A stretch of 64,000 nucleotides of DNA from Alphaproteobacteria bacterium (GCA_018823325.1 JAHJIJ010000006.1:62001-126000), one strand, 5' to 3'; positions 37,089-48,187 are shown, counted from the stretch's first letter. Numbers and translations are program-made. Notes: generated by a model not told the origin, from the letters alone.

Positions 37089-37427
37089 TCACAAAATCTC
37101 CCGCACAGCCTCCGGCGGACGCCCCAAGCGCACGCCTTTCTCGGTCGCGACCAGCGGGCGCTCGATGAGGATCGGGTCGGCGGCCATGGCGTCGAGGATC
37201 GCGGCGTCGTCGGCCTCCTTGAGGGCCTTCGCGCCGTCCTCGGCCTTGCGCAGCCCCTCGCGCGGGGTCATGCCGGCGCGCTGGTAGAGGTCGGCCAGCG
37301 TGTCGCGGCTCGGCGGGGTCTTGAGGTACTCGACGATCTCCACCTCCACGCCCGGCGTTTCCTGCAGGATCGCCAGCGCCTCGCGGGATTTGGAGCAGCG
37401 GGAGTTGTGATAGATGGTTGCCTTCAT
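37089..37427 (-). CDS. arsC: ArsC/Spx-family reductase (arsenate reductase type)
   Basis: A 112-residue thioredoxin-fold protein with the catalytic Cys11 in HNSRCSKSREAL and the family segment EIVEYLKTPPSRDTL. The closing region IERPLVATEKGVRLGRPPE has the conserved Arg residues of glutaredoxin-linked arsenate reductases. It is the last gene of the aroQ-accB-accC-GNAT-arsC run. No arsR or arsenite pump is nearby, so a different thiol-redox role is possible. Confidence 0.88.
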   Translation of the reverse strand: MKATIYHNSRCSKSREALAILQETPGVEVEIVEYLKTPPSRDTLADLYQRAGMTPREGLRKAEDGAKALKEADDAAILDAMAADPILIERPLVATEKGVRLGRPPEAVREIL

Positions 37428-37438
37428 CGCCCAATCCT

Positions 37439-37965
37439 TCAGTGCGTCTGTTCGTCGGCCTGCAATGCCCGCTGCATGTAGATCGTGTCCAGCCACTGGC
37501 CGAATTTGTAGCCGACCTTTTCCATGCGTCCGGCATGGCGGAAGCCTTGGCCAGCGTGGAGCGCCACCGAGGCGTCCTCGCCGCCGGCAATCACGCCGAG
37601 CATCTGCGTGAAGCCCGCCGCGCCGGCCGCCGGGATCAGCGCCGCAAGCAGCGCCTTGCCCACGCCGCGGCCGATCCGCTCGGGATGGACATAGACGCTG
37701 TCCTCGCAAGCATGTGCATAGGCCGGGCGGTCACGGAACTGCGCGGCATAGGCATAGCCGATCACCGCATCGTCCTCATCTGTCGCGACGAGAAACGGCC
37801 AGCCATGCGCCGCCAGATGCGTGATCTTCTCGCGCCATTGCTCCACCGTCGGCGCCTGCGTGTCGAACGTCGCGGTGCCGTGCGTCACATGATGCGCATA
37901 GATCCCGGCAATCGCCCCGGCATCGGCCTCCGCCACCGGGCGGATCGCTACGCGGGGTTGCCCGG

Positions 37966-37969
<4 letters not shown>
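37439..37969 (-). CDS. GNAT acetyltransferase, phosphinothricin acetyltransferase-like
   Basis: A 176-residue GNAT-fold enzyme. It starts at a GTG whose GTGA overlaps the accC stop. The sequence [20 protein letters not shown] and [16 protein letters not shown] (acetyl-CoA loop) match the Pat/Bar/YncA group that acetylates phosphinothricin-like or amino-acid analogue substrates. The actual substrate is unknown. It is coupled with accC and arsC. Confidence 0.85.
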
Positions 37970-39318
<1,349 letters not shown>

Positions 39319-39331
39319 GGCTGGCGCGCCC

Positions 39332-39817
39332 TCACGCGACCACGATCAGCGGCTGGTCGTACTCGACCGGCTGGCCGTTCTCGACCAGCACCGCCTGAAC
39401 CGTGCCGGCGGTGGGCGCCGTGATCGGGTTCATCACTTTCATGGCCTCGACGATGAGCAGCGTCTGCCCGGGCTTCACGGTATCGCCCACCTTCACGAAG
39501 GCAGGCGCGTCCGGTTCGGGCGTCAGATAGCATGTGCCGACCATGGGCGACTTGATCGTGCCGGCAGCAGGCCCGGCGGCAACGGCGGGCGCGCTCGCTG
39601 CGGGAGCTGTGGCAACCGGCGCAGGCGCGGCGGGTTGCGGTGCCGCCATCGGCGCGTAAGTCGCGTTCTGCGCGGCAGGCTTGCGGGCGACGCGGATCTT
39701 GCGATCGCCATCTTCCACTTCGATCTCGGTCAGGTTGGTCGCGTCCAGCATCTTCGCCAGCTCGCGCACCAGTTTCACGTCCACCTGCATCGAGCCTTCA
39801 TTGATCTTGTCGGCCAT
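39332..39817 (-). CDS. accB: Biotin carboxyl carrier protein AccB
   Basis: A 161-residue carrier. The biotinylated Lys127 lies in [10 protein letters not shown], in the C-terminal domain (about 87-161). The N-terminal 45 residues are conserved; an Ala/Pro-rich linker at 48-85 joins the two parts. Confidence 0.98.
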   Translation of the reverse strand: MADKINEGSMQVDVKLVRELAKMLDATNLTEIEVEDGDRKIRVARKPAAQNATYAPMAAPQPAAPAPVATAPAASAPAVAAGPAAGTIKSPMVGTCYLTPEPDAPAFVKVGDTVKPGQTLLIVEAMKVMNPITAPTAGTVQAVLVENGQPVEYDQPLIVVA

Positions 39818-39915
39818 TTATCTTCCCTTTGAGAAAGCATTATTCTGTTTTGAAGTGGGGCAGGGGCCTATTGCCCTTCGCCCGATAAGGCAACCGTTTG
39901 CACGCGCTGCCGGTT

Positions 39916-40359
39916 TCAATCCATCTCAAGCGCCGCTTCCAGCGCCAGCATGTAGGAGAGCGCGCCAAAGCCCGCGATGGAGCCTCGCGCGGCCATGCCG
40001 ACATAGCTGTGATGCCGGAAGCTCTCCCGCGCGGCGGGATTGGAAAGGTGAACCTCGATCACCGGCACGGTGATGGATTTGATCGCGTCGTGCAGCGCCA
40101 CGGAGGTGTGCGTCAGCCCGCCGGCGTTGAGGATCACCGCCATCGCGCCTTCTGCGTTGGCCAGGTGCAGCCAGTCGATCAGATGCCCTTCATGGTTGGA
40201 TTGGCGGAAATCCAGCTCCACGCTGGCGCGCCGGGCTTCATCCTCCATTCGGTCGGCAATGTCATCGAGCGTGTCATAGCCGTAGATCTCCGGCTCGCGC
40301 GTGCCGAGCAGATTGAGATTGGGGCCGTTCAAGACGAAGATCTTCCGCGGGGATGTCAT
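39916..40359 (-). CDS. aroQ: 3-dehydroquinate dehydratase, type II
   Basis: Shikimate pathway enzyme of 147 residues. The signature [19 protein letters not shown] carries the active-site Asn and Tyr, and [18 protein letters not shown] the second motif. It leads the minus-strand aroQ-accB-accC cluster, a common alphaproteobacterial order. Confidence 0.97.
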   Translation of the reverse strand: MTSPRKIFVLNGPNLNLLGTREPEIYGYDTLDDIADRMEDEARRASVELDFRQSNHEGHLIDWLHLANAEGAMAVILNAGGLTHTSVALHDAIKSITVPVIEVHLSNPAARESFRHHSYVGMAARGSIAGFGALSYMLALEAALEMD

Positions 40360-40449
40360 GGGGCATCCGGTCCTTGTTGGTTGCGAGCCTTGGGCTCTAC
40401 CCTATATGGCGTGGCGAACGGCTCTCAAAGCGAAAGGTGAACACACGGC

Positions 40450-41454
40450 ATGAGCGCGGACGGAACGATCGGCATCCGGGTGAATGGCGAGCATCGCCGC
40501 GTGCGCGCCGGGCACAGCATCGCGCATCTCGCCAATGAGCTGGGTCTCGCGCCGGAGAAGGTTGCTGTGGAGCGCAATCTGGAGGTCGTGCCGCGCGCGC
40601 AGCTGGCGGACGTGATCGTCGAGGATGGCGATGAGCTGGAGATCGTGCATTTCGTGGGCGGGGGTGATGGGTCGCCGGTTCTGGCCGATGACAGCTGGAG
40701 CGTCGCAGGCCGCACCTTCCGTTCCCGGTTGATCGTCGGCACCGGCAAGTACAAGGATTTCGCCGAGAACGCCGCTGCGCTCGAAGCCTCCGGCGCGGAG
40801 ATCGTGACGGTTGCCGTGCGGCGCGTGAATGTCTCGGACCCCAAGGCGCCGATGCTCACGGATTTCATCGATCCGAAGAAGGTGACTTATCTGCCGAACA
40901 CTGCTGGCTGCTTCACGGCCGAGGACGCGATCCGCACCCTGCGCCTTGCGCGGGAGGCCGGCGGCTGGGATCTGGTGAAGCTGGAAGTGCTGGGCGAGGC
41001 CCGCACGCTGTACCCGAACATGGTCGAGACCATCCGCGCGACAGAAATCCTCGCCAAGGAGGGCTTCAAGCCGATGGTCTACTGCACGGACGATCCCATC
41101 GCCGCGCAGCAGCTGGAGAGCGCGGGCGCGGTCGCAATCATGCCACTCGGTGCGCCGATCGGCTCGGGCCTTGGCCTGCAGAATCGCGTCACCATCCGCC
41201 TGATCGTGGAGGGCACCAAGCTCCCCGTGCTGGTCGATGCCGGCGTTGGCACTGCCTCGGATGCTGCCGTGGCGATGGAACTGGGCTGCACCGGCGTGCT
41301 CATGAACACCGCCATTGCCGAGGCCAAGAGCCCGATCCTGATGGCCGGCGCGATGAAGGCGGCGGTCGAGGCCGGGCGCATGGCCTATCTCGCCGGACGC
41401 ATGGGCCGTCGCCTGTATGCCGATCCGTCGAGCCCGCTCGCGGGCCTCATCTGA
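40450..41454 (+). CDS. thiG: ThiS-ThiG fusion: sulfur carrier and thiazole synthase
   Basis: A 334-residue fusion. Residues about 7-72 are ThiS (ubiquitin-like sulfur carrier), ending in Gly70-Gly71-Gly72. Residues about 80-334 are ThiG, with the Schiff-base Lys177 in VKLEVLGE. Together they make the thiazole part of thiamine. In stand-alone ThiS the last Gly is the thiocarboxylate site; here it is internal, followed by [10 protein letters not shown] see no TPP riboswitch upstream and no other thi gene. Fused forms are known in some alphaproteobacteria. Confidence 0.93.
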   Translation: MSADGTIGIRVNGEHRRVRAGHSIAHLANELGLAPEKVAVERNLEVVPRAQLADVIVEDGDELEIVHFVGGGDGSPVLADDSWSVAGRTFRSRLIVGTGKYKDFAENAAALEASGAEIVTVAVRRVNVSDPKAPMLTDFIDPKKVTYLPNTAGCFTAEDAIRTLRLAREAGGWDLVKLEVLGEARTLYPNMVETIRATEILAKEGFKPMVYCTDDPIAAQQLESAGAVAIMPLGAPIGSGLGLQNRVTIRLIVEGTKLPVLVDAGVGTASDAAVAMELGCTGVLMNTAIAEAKSPILMAGAMKAAVEAGRMAYLAGRMGRRLYADPSSPLAGLI

Positions 41455-41490
41455 TCGCCACGCTGCGCTTAACCGCTGGTCGTCTTTTCC

Positions 41491-41515
41491 GGAACCCGCG
41501 CGCAGCTAAATCGTT
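41491..41515 (+). promoter_or_regulatory. EcfG-type general stress promoter of csbD
   Basis: GGAAC (41491-41495), 16 bp, CGTT (41512-41515). It is an exact match that ends 58 bp before the csbD ATG. Confidence 0.8.
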
Positions 41516-41573
41516 GAATTGACAAGCGGTCGAATTCGTCGGCCAGCACAATATTCAGCGATTGGAGATCATC

Positions 41574-41756
41574 ATGGGTGAATTGACCGACAAGGCCAAG
41601 GGTGCCGTTAACGAAGGCGTTGGCAAGGCCAAGCAGGAAATCGGCAAGCAGCGCAACGATCCTGACCAGCAGGCCGAGGGCCTTGGGCAGGAAGCCAAAG
41701 GCAAGGCACAAGGCGTGAAGGGTTCGGTGAAGGGCGCCATGGGCGACCGCGTCTGA
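41574..41756 (+). CDS. CsbD family stress protein
   Basis: A 60-residue hydrophilic protein of the CsbD family, with the repeated Lys/Gly/Glu pattern MGELTDKAKGAVNEGVGKAK and EGLGQEAKGKAQGVKG. The start at 41574 follows TTGGAGA. An exact general-stress promoter lies upstream and a strong terminator downstream, so it is its own transcription unit. The molecular function is unknown; CsbD proteins are general-stress markers in other bacteria. Confidence 0.92.
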   Translation: MGELTDKAKGAVNEGVGKAKQEIGKQRNDPDQQAEGLGQEAKGKAQGVKGSVKGAMGDRV

Positions 41757-41790
41757 CCTGACGAGTTTGACCTTCCCACAGGGTCGCGAG

Positions 41791-41823
41791 AGGCCGTGTC
41801 CGTGAAAGCGGGCGCGGCCTTTT
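41791..41823 (+). terminator. Rho-independent terminator of csbD
   Basis: AGGCCGTGTCCG (41791-41802) pairs with CGGGCGCGGCCT (41809-41820), with two G-U pairs and a TGAAAG loop, followed by TTTCGCATTT. I see no gene in the remaining gap up to 42025. Confidence 0.75.
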
Positions 41824-42025
41824 CGCATTTCTGTCCTCGGCCCCGAGCGGCACGACCGGAGAGGTCGCCGCGGCGCGGGCGCGGATCGGCTGGCGCATCC
41901 CTCCACGATCCGATCCGTCCCACGCGCATTTCCTGCCGCCTCGTGCAATCCGGACATTTGACCGCCCGCGTCACGCCTCTTATGGGCGAGGCAGCTTTTG
42001 CTCCATCCGAGCCAAGGAGACACGC

Positions 42026-42733
42026 GTGAAGAAACTCTACCCCGACGCTGCCGCCGCCCTCGATGGCCTGCTGCATGATGGCATGCTGATCTGCGCGGGG
42101 GGCTTTGGCCTGTGCGGCATTCCAGAGCGGCTCATCGACGCCATCCGCGATTCGGGCGTGAAGGATCTCACCATTGCCTCCAACAATGCTGGCATCGATG
42201 GCGAAGGTCTCGGCAAGCTGCTGCGCACGCGCCAGGTGAAGAAGATGATTTCTTCCTATGTCGGCGAGAACAAGGAGTTTGAGCGGCAGTATCTGGCAGG
42301 TGAGCTGGAAGTCGAGTTCTGCCCTCAGGGCACGCTGGCCGAGCGTTGCCGGGCCGGCGGCGCGGGCATTCCGGGTTTCTACACCAAGACAGGCGTGGGC
42401 ACGCTGGTTGCTGAGGGTAAGGAAACCAAGACGTTCGACGGGCAGGAATATGTGCTCGAGCGCGGCATTTATGCGGACCTGTGCATCATCAAGGGCTGGA
42501 AGGCTGATGAGGCAGGCAATCTCATCTTCCGCAAGACGGCCCGCAATTTCAATCAGCCGATGGCCACCGCCGGCAAGATCTGCGTGGCGGAAGTGGAAGA
42601 GGTCGTCCCCGTCGGCAGCCTCGATCCCGACTGCATCCACCTGCCCGGCATCTATGTGAAGCGCATGATCGTCGGCGCGCCTTACGAGAAGAAGATCGAA
42701 TTCCGCACTGTCCGCGAAAGGGAGGCCGCATAA
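42026..42733 (+). CDS. scoA: 3-oxoacid (succinyl-CoA) CoA-transferase subunit A
   Basis: A 235-residue class I CoA-transferase alpha subunit. The CoA-binding [10 protein letters not shown] loop and the family segment [16 protein letters not shown] are present. It starts just after AAGGAGACACGC. It overlaps subunit B by 1 bp. The pair transfers CoA from succinyl-CoA to acetoacetate or a related oxoacid. Confidence 0.95.
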   Translation: MKKLYPDAAAALDGLLHDGMLICAGGFGLCGIPERLIDAIRDSGVKDLTIASNNAGIDGEGLGKLLRTRQVKKMISSYVGENKEFERQYLAGELEVEFCPQGTLAERCRAGGAGIPGFYTKTGVGTLVAEGKETKTFDGQEYVLERGIYADLCIIKGWKADEAGNLIFRKTARNFNQPMATAGKICVAEVEEVVPVGSLDPDCIHLPGIYVKRMIVGAPYEKKIEFRTVREREAA

Positions 42734-43368
42734 TGGGCTGGTCACGCGATGAAATGGCCGCGCGCGCTGCAAAAGAGCTGCAGGACGGTTTCTATGTGAA
42801 TCTCGGTATCGGCATCCCGACGCTGGTCGCCAATCACATTCCCGCCGGCGTGGAAGTGACGCTGCAGAGCGAGAACGGCATGCTCGGCATCGGCCCGTTC
42901 CCTTATGATGATGAGGTCGACCCTGATCTGATCAATGCCGGCAAGCAGACGATCAGCGAGTTGCCGAGCAGCGTCTTTTTCTCCAGCGCGGACAGCTTTG
43001 CCATGATCCGCGGCGGCCATATCGATCTCACTGTGCTGGGCGCGATGGAAGTCTCCGAGAAGGGTGACATCGCCAACTGGATGATCCCCGGCAAGATGAT
43101 CAAGGGCATGGGCGGCGCGATGGATCTCGTCGCCGGCGTGAAGAAGATCATCGTGGTGATGGAGCATGTCGCCAAGGACGGCAGCCCCAAGTTCATCCCC
43201 GAATGCACTTTGCCGCTCACCGGCAAGAATGTCGTGGACATGGTCATCACCGACCTGTGCGTCTTCCAGCGTCTCTCGCACGACGAGCCCTTCCGTCTGG
43301 TGGAACTGGCGCCCGGCGTTACATCCGAGGAAGTCGCGGAGAAGACGACAGCGCATTACGTGGTGTAA
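42733..43368 (+). CDS. scoB: 3-oxoacid (succinyl-CoA) CoA-transferase subunit B
   Basis: A 211-residue beta subunit. The covalent-catalysis Glu lies in [14 protein letters not shown], and [13 protein letters not shown] and [20 protein letters not shown] are family-typical. It is coupled with scoA. Confidence 0.96.
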   Translation: MGWSRDEMAARAAKELQDGFYVNLGIGIPTLVANHIPAGVEVTLQSENGMLGIGPFPYDDEVDPDLINAGKQTISELPSSVFFSSADSFAMIRGGHIDLTVLGAMEVSEKGDIANWMIPGKMIKGMGGAMDLVAGVKKIIVVMEHVAKDGSPKFIPECTLPLTGKNVVDMVITDLCVFQRLSHDEPFRLVELAPGVTSEEVAEKTTAHYVV

Positions 43369-43392
43369 TCAGTAGCCTAGTAGCCGAATCTT

Positions 43393-43416
43393 GCCCCTCC
43401 TCTTCAGAGGAGGGGC
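43393..43416. repeat. Perfect palindrome 1 in the repeat-dense gap
   Basis: GCCCCTCCTCT, TC, AGAGGAGGGGC. It is close in sequence to the next palindrome. Confidence 0.9.
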
Positions 43417-43488
43417 AGCGAGCGTTGCGAACTCGTTCGCTACGCGCAGCGGGGTGGTGAACCCATTTTGCGTGCGTCCGCGCTCCAC

Positions 43489-43526
43489 CACTCCAACCCC
43501 TCCTCTGAAGAGGAGGGGTTGGAGTG
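43489..43526. repeat. Perfect palindrome 2 in the repeat-dense gap
   Basis: Arms of 18 bp at 43489-43506 and 43509-43526 with a 2-bp centre (CACTCCAACCCCTCCTCT at left). With palindrome 1 it may bound one mobile repeat unit of about 134 bp. Confidence 0.9.
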
Positions 43527-43550
43527 CCCAAGCTCACCCCAAAGCAACCC

Positions 43551-43634
43551 GTCATCCCGGACTTGATCCGGGATCCAGCTGCTTCTTCATCACGCGCTAG
43601 GACAGCGGGGCCCCGGATCAAGTCCGGGGCGACG
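43551..43634. repeat. Interspersed palindromic repeat pair, second copy
   Basis: GTCATCCCGGACTTGATCCG at the left and CCCCGGATCAAGTCCGGGGC at the right. This is the same family as 36075-36196, with similar CAGCTGC(C)TCTTC inside. Confidence 0.88.
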
Positions 43635-43782
43635 CTGACGGGACGACGCGTTGGCCTCCGCAAGAAGGTGGGCAGCGGCAGCGGCGGCGCGATCGTTCAC
43701 AGTGGGACAAAGTCATCCCCACGCCATCTTTCCCATTGGCGCTCCCGCTATCCTCGGGCAACAAGGCGCTTGAGCAACCCTC

Positions 43783-43855
43783 CCGTTCGTGTCGAGCGCA
43801 GTCGAGACACGGCAGGACAGTGCGCGCGTGTCTCGACTGCGCTCGACACGAACGG
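43783..43855. repeat. Long hairpin repeat with 28-bp perfect arms
   Basis: CCGTTCGTGTCGAGCGCAGT opens the left arm (43783-43810) and the right arm (43828-43855) is its exact reverse complement. The loop is 17 bp. A half copy lies at 31529-31549. The gap 43369-43913 contains four repeat units and no gene that I can support. Confidence 0.92.
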
Positions 43856-43913
43856 AGCTTGGGGCGCCGAATAATTCAAGGCCAACCAAAGGCCCGCACA
43901 TAAAGGGAGAGGC

Positions 43914-45191
43914 ATGGCGATCAGCACGTTGAAAGAGCGCCCCTATGTCGCGCTGGTGCTGCTGACATCGATCAGCGTGGTCGGCTTTATCGATCGCATC
44001 ATCATGAATGTGCTTGCCGAGCCGCTCAGGCTGGAGTTCGCGCTCAGCGACACGCAGCTTGGCATCGTCAACGGCCTGGCCTTCGCCGTGCTCAATGTCG
44101 TGCTGGCGCTGTTCGTCGCGCGCATTGCCGAGCGCAAGCGGCGCCTCACGCTTATTTCCATCGGCACCTTCTTCTGGTCGATTGCCACTGCCGCCTGCGG
44201 GCTCGCCAACAATTATCTGCAGCTGCTGCTCGCCCGCATCGGCGTGGGCGTGGGGGAGGCGGTCGGGCTGCCCTCCACTTATTCCGTGATTTCCGACTAT
44301 TTCCCGCGTGAACGGCGCGCGACGATGATGGCTGCGCTCAATCTCGCACCGCCCATCGGCGCCTTTCTGGGCGCGAGCGGCGGCGCCATGATCGCGCAGA
44401 TGTACGGCTGGCGCACGGCGCTGTTCGTGGCCGCCGTGCCCGGCCTCATCCTCGCCGTCCTGCTCGCGATCTTCGTTGCCGAGCCGAAGCGCGGCGGGCT
44501 GGACGGGAAGGCGGGGCAGGCGGGCGATGTGCCGCCGCTCACCGCCGTGCTCGGCCGCTATCTGCGCTGGCCGACGATGCGCAACATGCTGCTGGGTTCC
44601 AGCATCGCCAGTCTGGTTGGCTTCGGGCTCAATGCCTTCCTCGCCGCCTATCTCATCCGGCGTTATGGCTTCACGCTGGTGGAGGCCGGCATCGTCGCTG
44701 GCCTTGTCGCCAGCCTGCCGTCGACGATCAGCATATTGGGTGCGGGTTGGCTTACGGATCGGCTCGCGCGCGGCGGCAACCGGCGCGGCTATGCGCTGGT
44801 GCCTGCGATCACCCTGCTCGTCTCTGCGCCGCTTTATGCCTTTGCCATCACCCGTAGCGACCCAGTGCTGCTGGTCACGCTGGTCGGCATCTGCGGTCTC
44901 TTCCAATATACCTATCTCGGCCCCACGCAGGGCACGTTCCAGAACATGCTTGGCCCCCGCATGCGCGCGACGGGAACCGCCTTCACCGGCATGATCTACA
45001 CGCTGATCGGCGGTGGCTTCGGTCCGCTCATTCTGGGCGCGGTGAGCGATGGCTATGCCGCACGCGGAGCGCTGCCCGGCGTGGCGCTCGGCCTTGCCAT
45101 GGCGACGCTATGCGCCCTCTACCTCTGGGCCGCGCTGCACTACTGGCTAGCCTCGCGCACCATTGAAGTGGACTTCGAGCGCCCGATATAG
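43914..45191 (+). CDS. MFS transporter, spinster-like
   Basis: Major facilitator protein of 425 residues with 12 membrane helices. N-terminal FIDRIIMNVLAEPLRLEFAL is typical of the proteobacterial spinster-like branch. The loop 2-3 motif reads FVARIAERKRRLTL, and SDYFPRERRATMMAALNLA is present. The substrate is unknown. The ATG follows GGGAGAGGC. It precedes leuC by 42 bp, which may only reflect proximity. Confidence 0.92.
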   Translation: MAISTLKERPYVALVLLTSISVVGFIDRIIMNVLAEPLRLEFALSDTQLGIVNGLAFAVLNVVLALFVARIAERKRRLTLISIGTFFWSIATAACGLANNYLQLLLARIGVGVGEAVGLPSTYSVISDYFPRERRATMMAALNLAPPIGAFLGASGGAMIAQMYGWRTALFVAAVPGLILAVLLAIFVAEPKRGGLDGKAGQAGDVPPLTAVLGRYLRWPTMRNMLLGSSIASLVGFGLNAFLAAYLIRRYGFTLVEAGIVAGLVASLPSTISILGAGWLTDRLARGGNRRGYALVPAITLLVSAPLYAFAITRSDPVLLVTLVGICGLFQYTYLGPTQGTFQNMLGPRMRATGTAFTGMIYTLIGGGFGPLILGAVSDGYAARGALPGVALGLAMATLCALYLWAALHYWLASRTIEVDFERPI

Positions 45192-45233
45192 GGGCTTCCA
45201 CCTTGACCCCGACGGATGTAGGGCAGCCGCGTT

Positions 45234-46676
45234 ATGACCAAAGCCCGCACGCTCTATGAAAAGATCTGGGATGCGCACGTCGTCGAGAAGCGCGATGACG
45301 GCACGTGCCTTGTCTATATCGATCGCCATCTTGTCCATGAAGTGACCAGCCCGCAGGCGTTCGAGGGGCTTCGCCTCGCTGGCCGCAAGGTGCGCCGGCC
45401 TGATCTCACGCTCGCCGTGCCGGATCATAACGTGCCGACCACTGCGCGCGTGGATGCGCAGGGCCAGCGCATTCCCATCGTCAACAAGGAAAGCGCGCAG
45501 CAGCTCGCCGCGCTGGAGCGCAACGCGCCCGAGTTTGGCATCCGCTATTTCGGCGCGACGGATATCAATCAGGGCATTGTCCATGTCGTCGGCCCGGAGC
45601 AGGGCTTCACGCTGCCCGGCATGACTTTGGTCTGCGGGGACAGCCACACGGCGGCGCATGGTGCGCTGGGAGCCCTGGCGTTCGGCATCGGCACCAGCGA
45701 GGTCGAGCATGTGCTGGCCACGCAGACGCTGCTGCTCAAGCCCAGCAAAACGCTGTCGATCGAGGTCGAGGGCGAACTCGGCTTTGGCGTGACGGCCAAG
45801 GATGTGATCCTCGCCATCATCGGCCGCATCGGCACGGCGGGCGGCACCGGCCATGTCATGGAATTCCGTGGTTCGACCTTCCGCGCGATGAGCATCGAGA
45901 GCCGGCTGACCGTCTCGAACATGGCCATCGAGGGCGGTGCGCGTTCGGGTCTGTTCGCGCCGGACGAGAAGACATTCGAATACATCAAGGGCCGCCCGAT
46001 GGCGCCGCAGGGCGCCGACTGGGATCGCGCGGTCGAATATTGGCGCACGCTCGTCACGGATGAGGGTGCGGTGTTCGATAAGCATGTGCGGCTGGATGCG
46101 GCTGACATCGCCCCCACCGTCACCTGGGGCACCAGCCCGGAGGATGTCGTGCCGATCACCGGCGCGGTGCCGGACCCGGAGAGCTTCGCGGACCCGTCCA
46201 AGCGCGAGGCCGCCGCCAAGTCGCTGGCCTATATGGGCCTCACCGCCGGGCAGCGGATGGAAGACGTGCCGGTCGAGCACATCTTCATCGGCAGCTGCAC
46301 CAACAGCCGCATCGAGGATCTTCGCGCCGCCGCCGCTGTGCTTGACGGACGCAAGATTGCCGATGGCATCAAGCAGGCGCTGGTCGTGCCGGGCTCGGGT
46401 CTCGTCAAGCGCCAGGCCGAGGATGAGGGGCTGGATCGCATCTTCGTCGAAGCCGGTTTCGAGTGGCGCGAGCCGGGCTGCTCCATGTGTCTGGGTATGA
46501 ACCCGGATCGCGTGCCGAGCGGCGAGCGCTGTGCGTCCACCAGCAACCGCAACTTCATGGGTCGTCAGGGGCCGGGTGCGCGCACGCATCTCGTCTCGCC
46601 GGTCATGGCAGCAGCTGCTGCAATCAAGGGTCGATTTGCCGACGTTCGCGATCTAATGGTGAACGAGCGAGCCTAA
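45234..46676 (+). CDS. leuC: 3-isopropylmalate dehydratase large subunit LeuC
   Basis: Aconitase-family subunit of 480 residues in leucine synthesis. The 4Fe-4S cysteines lie in [13 protein letters not shown] and [34 protein letters not shown] is also present. The small subunit gene leuD is 0.8 kb downstream rather than adjacent. Confidence 0.98.
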   Translation: MTKARTLYEKIWDAHVVEKRDDGTCLVYIDRHLVHEVTSPQAFEGLRLAGRKVRRPDLTLAVPDHNVPTTARVDAQGQRIPIVNKESAQQLAALERNAPEFGIRYFGATDINQGIVHVVGPEQGFTLPGMTLVCGDSHTAAHGALGALAFGIGTSEVEHVLATQTLLLKPSKTLSIEVEGELGFGVTAKDVILAIIGRIGTAGGTGHVMEFRGSTFRAMSIESRLTVSNMAIEGGARSGLFAPDEKTFEYIKGRPMAPQGADWDRAVEYWRTLVTDEGAVFDKHVRLDAADIAPTVTWGTSPEDVVPITGAVPDPESFADPSKREAAAKSLAYMGLTAGQRMEDVPVEHIFIGSCTNSRIEDLRAAAAVLDGRKIADGIKQALVVPGSGLVKRQAEDEGLDRIFVEAGFEWREPGCSMCLGMNPDRVPSGERCASTSNRNFMGRQGPGARTHLVSPVMAAAAAIKGRFADVRDLMVNERA

Positions 46677-46685
46677 GGGGATGCA

Positions 46686-46805
46686 ATGAAAGCGATTTTC
46701 TGGATTCTGGTGGCCGGTGCCCTCGGCAGCGCAGCCATGGCCATGGGCCTTGGCCAGTCCGCCAGCACGACCGCCAAGGCTGAACAGCCACCCGCTGCGG
46801 GTTAA
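46686..46805 (+). CDS. 39-residue exported or membrane micro-protein
   Basis: MKAIFWILVAGALGSAAMAM starts a 39-residue ORF: a short hydrophobic signal or anchor (about 3-20) and a tail ending AEQPPAAG. It begins 9 bp after leuC with the ATG behind AAGGGGATGCA. Codon use and the tight spacing support it as a real gene cotranscribed with leuC. Function unknown. Confidence 0.65.
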   Translation: MKAIFWILVAGALGSAAMAMGLGQSASTTAKAEQPPAAG

Positions 46806-46883
46806 GCGCACGTCCATCGGTCTGCGCCCTCGCTTGCTCCGGGGCGCGCGACTCCGCTTGCCCTGTCTGGTCTCGTCAGATCG

Positions 46884-47384
46884 TCATTCCGGTGTCGGCA
46901 AATCCATCCGCATTCGGAGGCTGCCTGCCCCGTAACCTGCTGAATCCTGCGCTTCCACAGGCTCGAACCCGCGCGATGACCAATAGCTGTTGGCGCCATT
47001 CACCGCTGTCAGCCACAGCTCTCTGAATCCCTTCGCCCGAGCAAGCTCCGCAATCAACGCCAGACCCCTGCGTCCCGCGCCGGTACCGCGCGCATCCGGC
47101 GTCAGCGCCAGATCGTGGAGATAATAGCAGGAGGCTGCATCCGGCAGGGAACCCAGCGGCGCATTGAAGGCGGGCGCTTCCCCCGCATGCCAGGGGTGGC
47201 TGATGAGATAGCCGGCAATCCTCCCGTCCCGCTCGAAGACAAAGCATCCCTTGGGATAGATTGCGAGCCGTTCGGCATAGACTCCCTTGTCCTCGGTATA
47301 GGTGCCATGGACCGTATCTGAGATCGTGACGACTGCATGGAGATCGCTCTCGTCCATGGTCCGCCATGTTCCAATGTTCGTCAT
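46884..47384 (-). CDS. GNAT N-acetyltransferase
   Basis: A 166-residue GNAT-fold protein, antisense to leuC and leuD. MTNIGTWRTMDESDLHAVVTI is the N-terminus. The acetyl-CoA loop region is LALTPDARGTGAGRRGLALI, followed by LWLTAVNGANSYWSSRGFEPV. The substrate is unknown. It splits leuC from leuD. Confidence 0.88.
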   Translation of the reverse strand: MTNIGTWRTMDESDLHAVVTISDTVHGTYTEDKGVYAERLAIYPKGCFVFERDGRIAGYLISHPWHAGEAPAFNAPLGSLPDAASCYYLHDLALTPDARGTGAGRRGLALIAELARAKGFRELWLTAVNGANSYWSSRGFEPVEAQDSAGYGAGSLRMRMDLPTPE

Positions 47385-47497
47385 TATCCCACGTCCTGCC
47401 GCGCCGTTGCGGCCATGATGATCGGGCGCACATCTTGACGCAAGCCGGCGCATCCGCCACTTGACCGCTCAAAGAGCCCGCCAGCAGCAGGATCATT

Positions 47498-48091
47498 ATG
47501 GAACCCGTTACCACCGTCGAAGGCCGTGCCTATCCCTTTGGCATGAAGAATGTCGATACGGACATCATCATTCCGGCGGAGTGGCTCAAGACCATCAGCC
47601 GCACCGGCCTTGGCAAGGGCGCGTTCGAGGCACTGCGCAAGGAGCCGGGCAATGTGTTCGATGATCCGCGCTATGCTGGTGCGCCGATCATCGTGGCGGG
47701 CGACAATTTCGGCTGTGGCTCCAGCCGCGAGCATGCCGCCTGGGCGCTCATCGACATGGGGGTGAAGGCCGTCATCGCGCCCAGCTTTTCGGACATTTTC
47801 TCGGGCAATGCCTTCAAGAACGGCATCCTCACCGTGGTGCTGCCGCAGGAGGCCGTGGATCGGTTGCTGGAGGTTGCCAAGACCGACACCATCAGCATCG
47901 ATCTTGAGCACCAGACCGTGACGACGCCCTATCAGGATCGATTTACCTTCGAGATCGACCCGTTCCGCAAGAGCTGCCTGCTTGGCGGGCTCGATGAGAT
48001 CGGCCTGACCATGGCACAGGGCGACACGATCGGCGCATTCGAGGCGCGTGACGCGCAGACGCGGCCCTGGCTCGTGCCGGCCGCCGCCTGA
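47498..48091 (+). CDS. leuD: 3-isopropylmalate dehydratase small subunit LeuD
   Basis: A 197-residue swivel-domain subunit. [18 protein letters not shown] and [16 protein letters not shown] are the family motifs. It follows AGCAGGAT. It completes LeuC despite the inserted antisense gene. Confidence 0.98.
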   Translation: MEPVTTVEGRAYPFGMKNVDTDIIIPAEWLKTISRTGLGKGAFEALRKEPGNVFDDPRYAGAPIIVAGDNFGCGSSREHAAWALIDMGVKAVIAPSFSDIFSGNAFKNGILTVVLPQEAVDRLLEVAKTDTISIDLEHQTVTTPYQDRFTFEIDPFRKSCLLGGLDEIGLTMAQGDTIGAFEARDAQTRPWLVPAAA

Positions 48092-48187
48092 ATTCGTGCC
48101 GGGGCGACGCGCCGCGCGTTGCCAATGGTGCGGCCGCTTCCTAAGTAGAGTTTCTATCGGTTACCTCCAGATGAAGGTGCTTCGTTC

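Noticed and set aside
40360..40449. A TPP riboswitch before thiSG
   Set aside because: The 90-bp leader lacks the conserved CTGAGA and ACCTGA-type elements.
43783..43855. The long hairpin read as a terminator of scoAB
   Set aside because: It lies over 400 bp from scoB, has no T-run on either strand, and shares its arm with another intergenic site, so it is a repeat.
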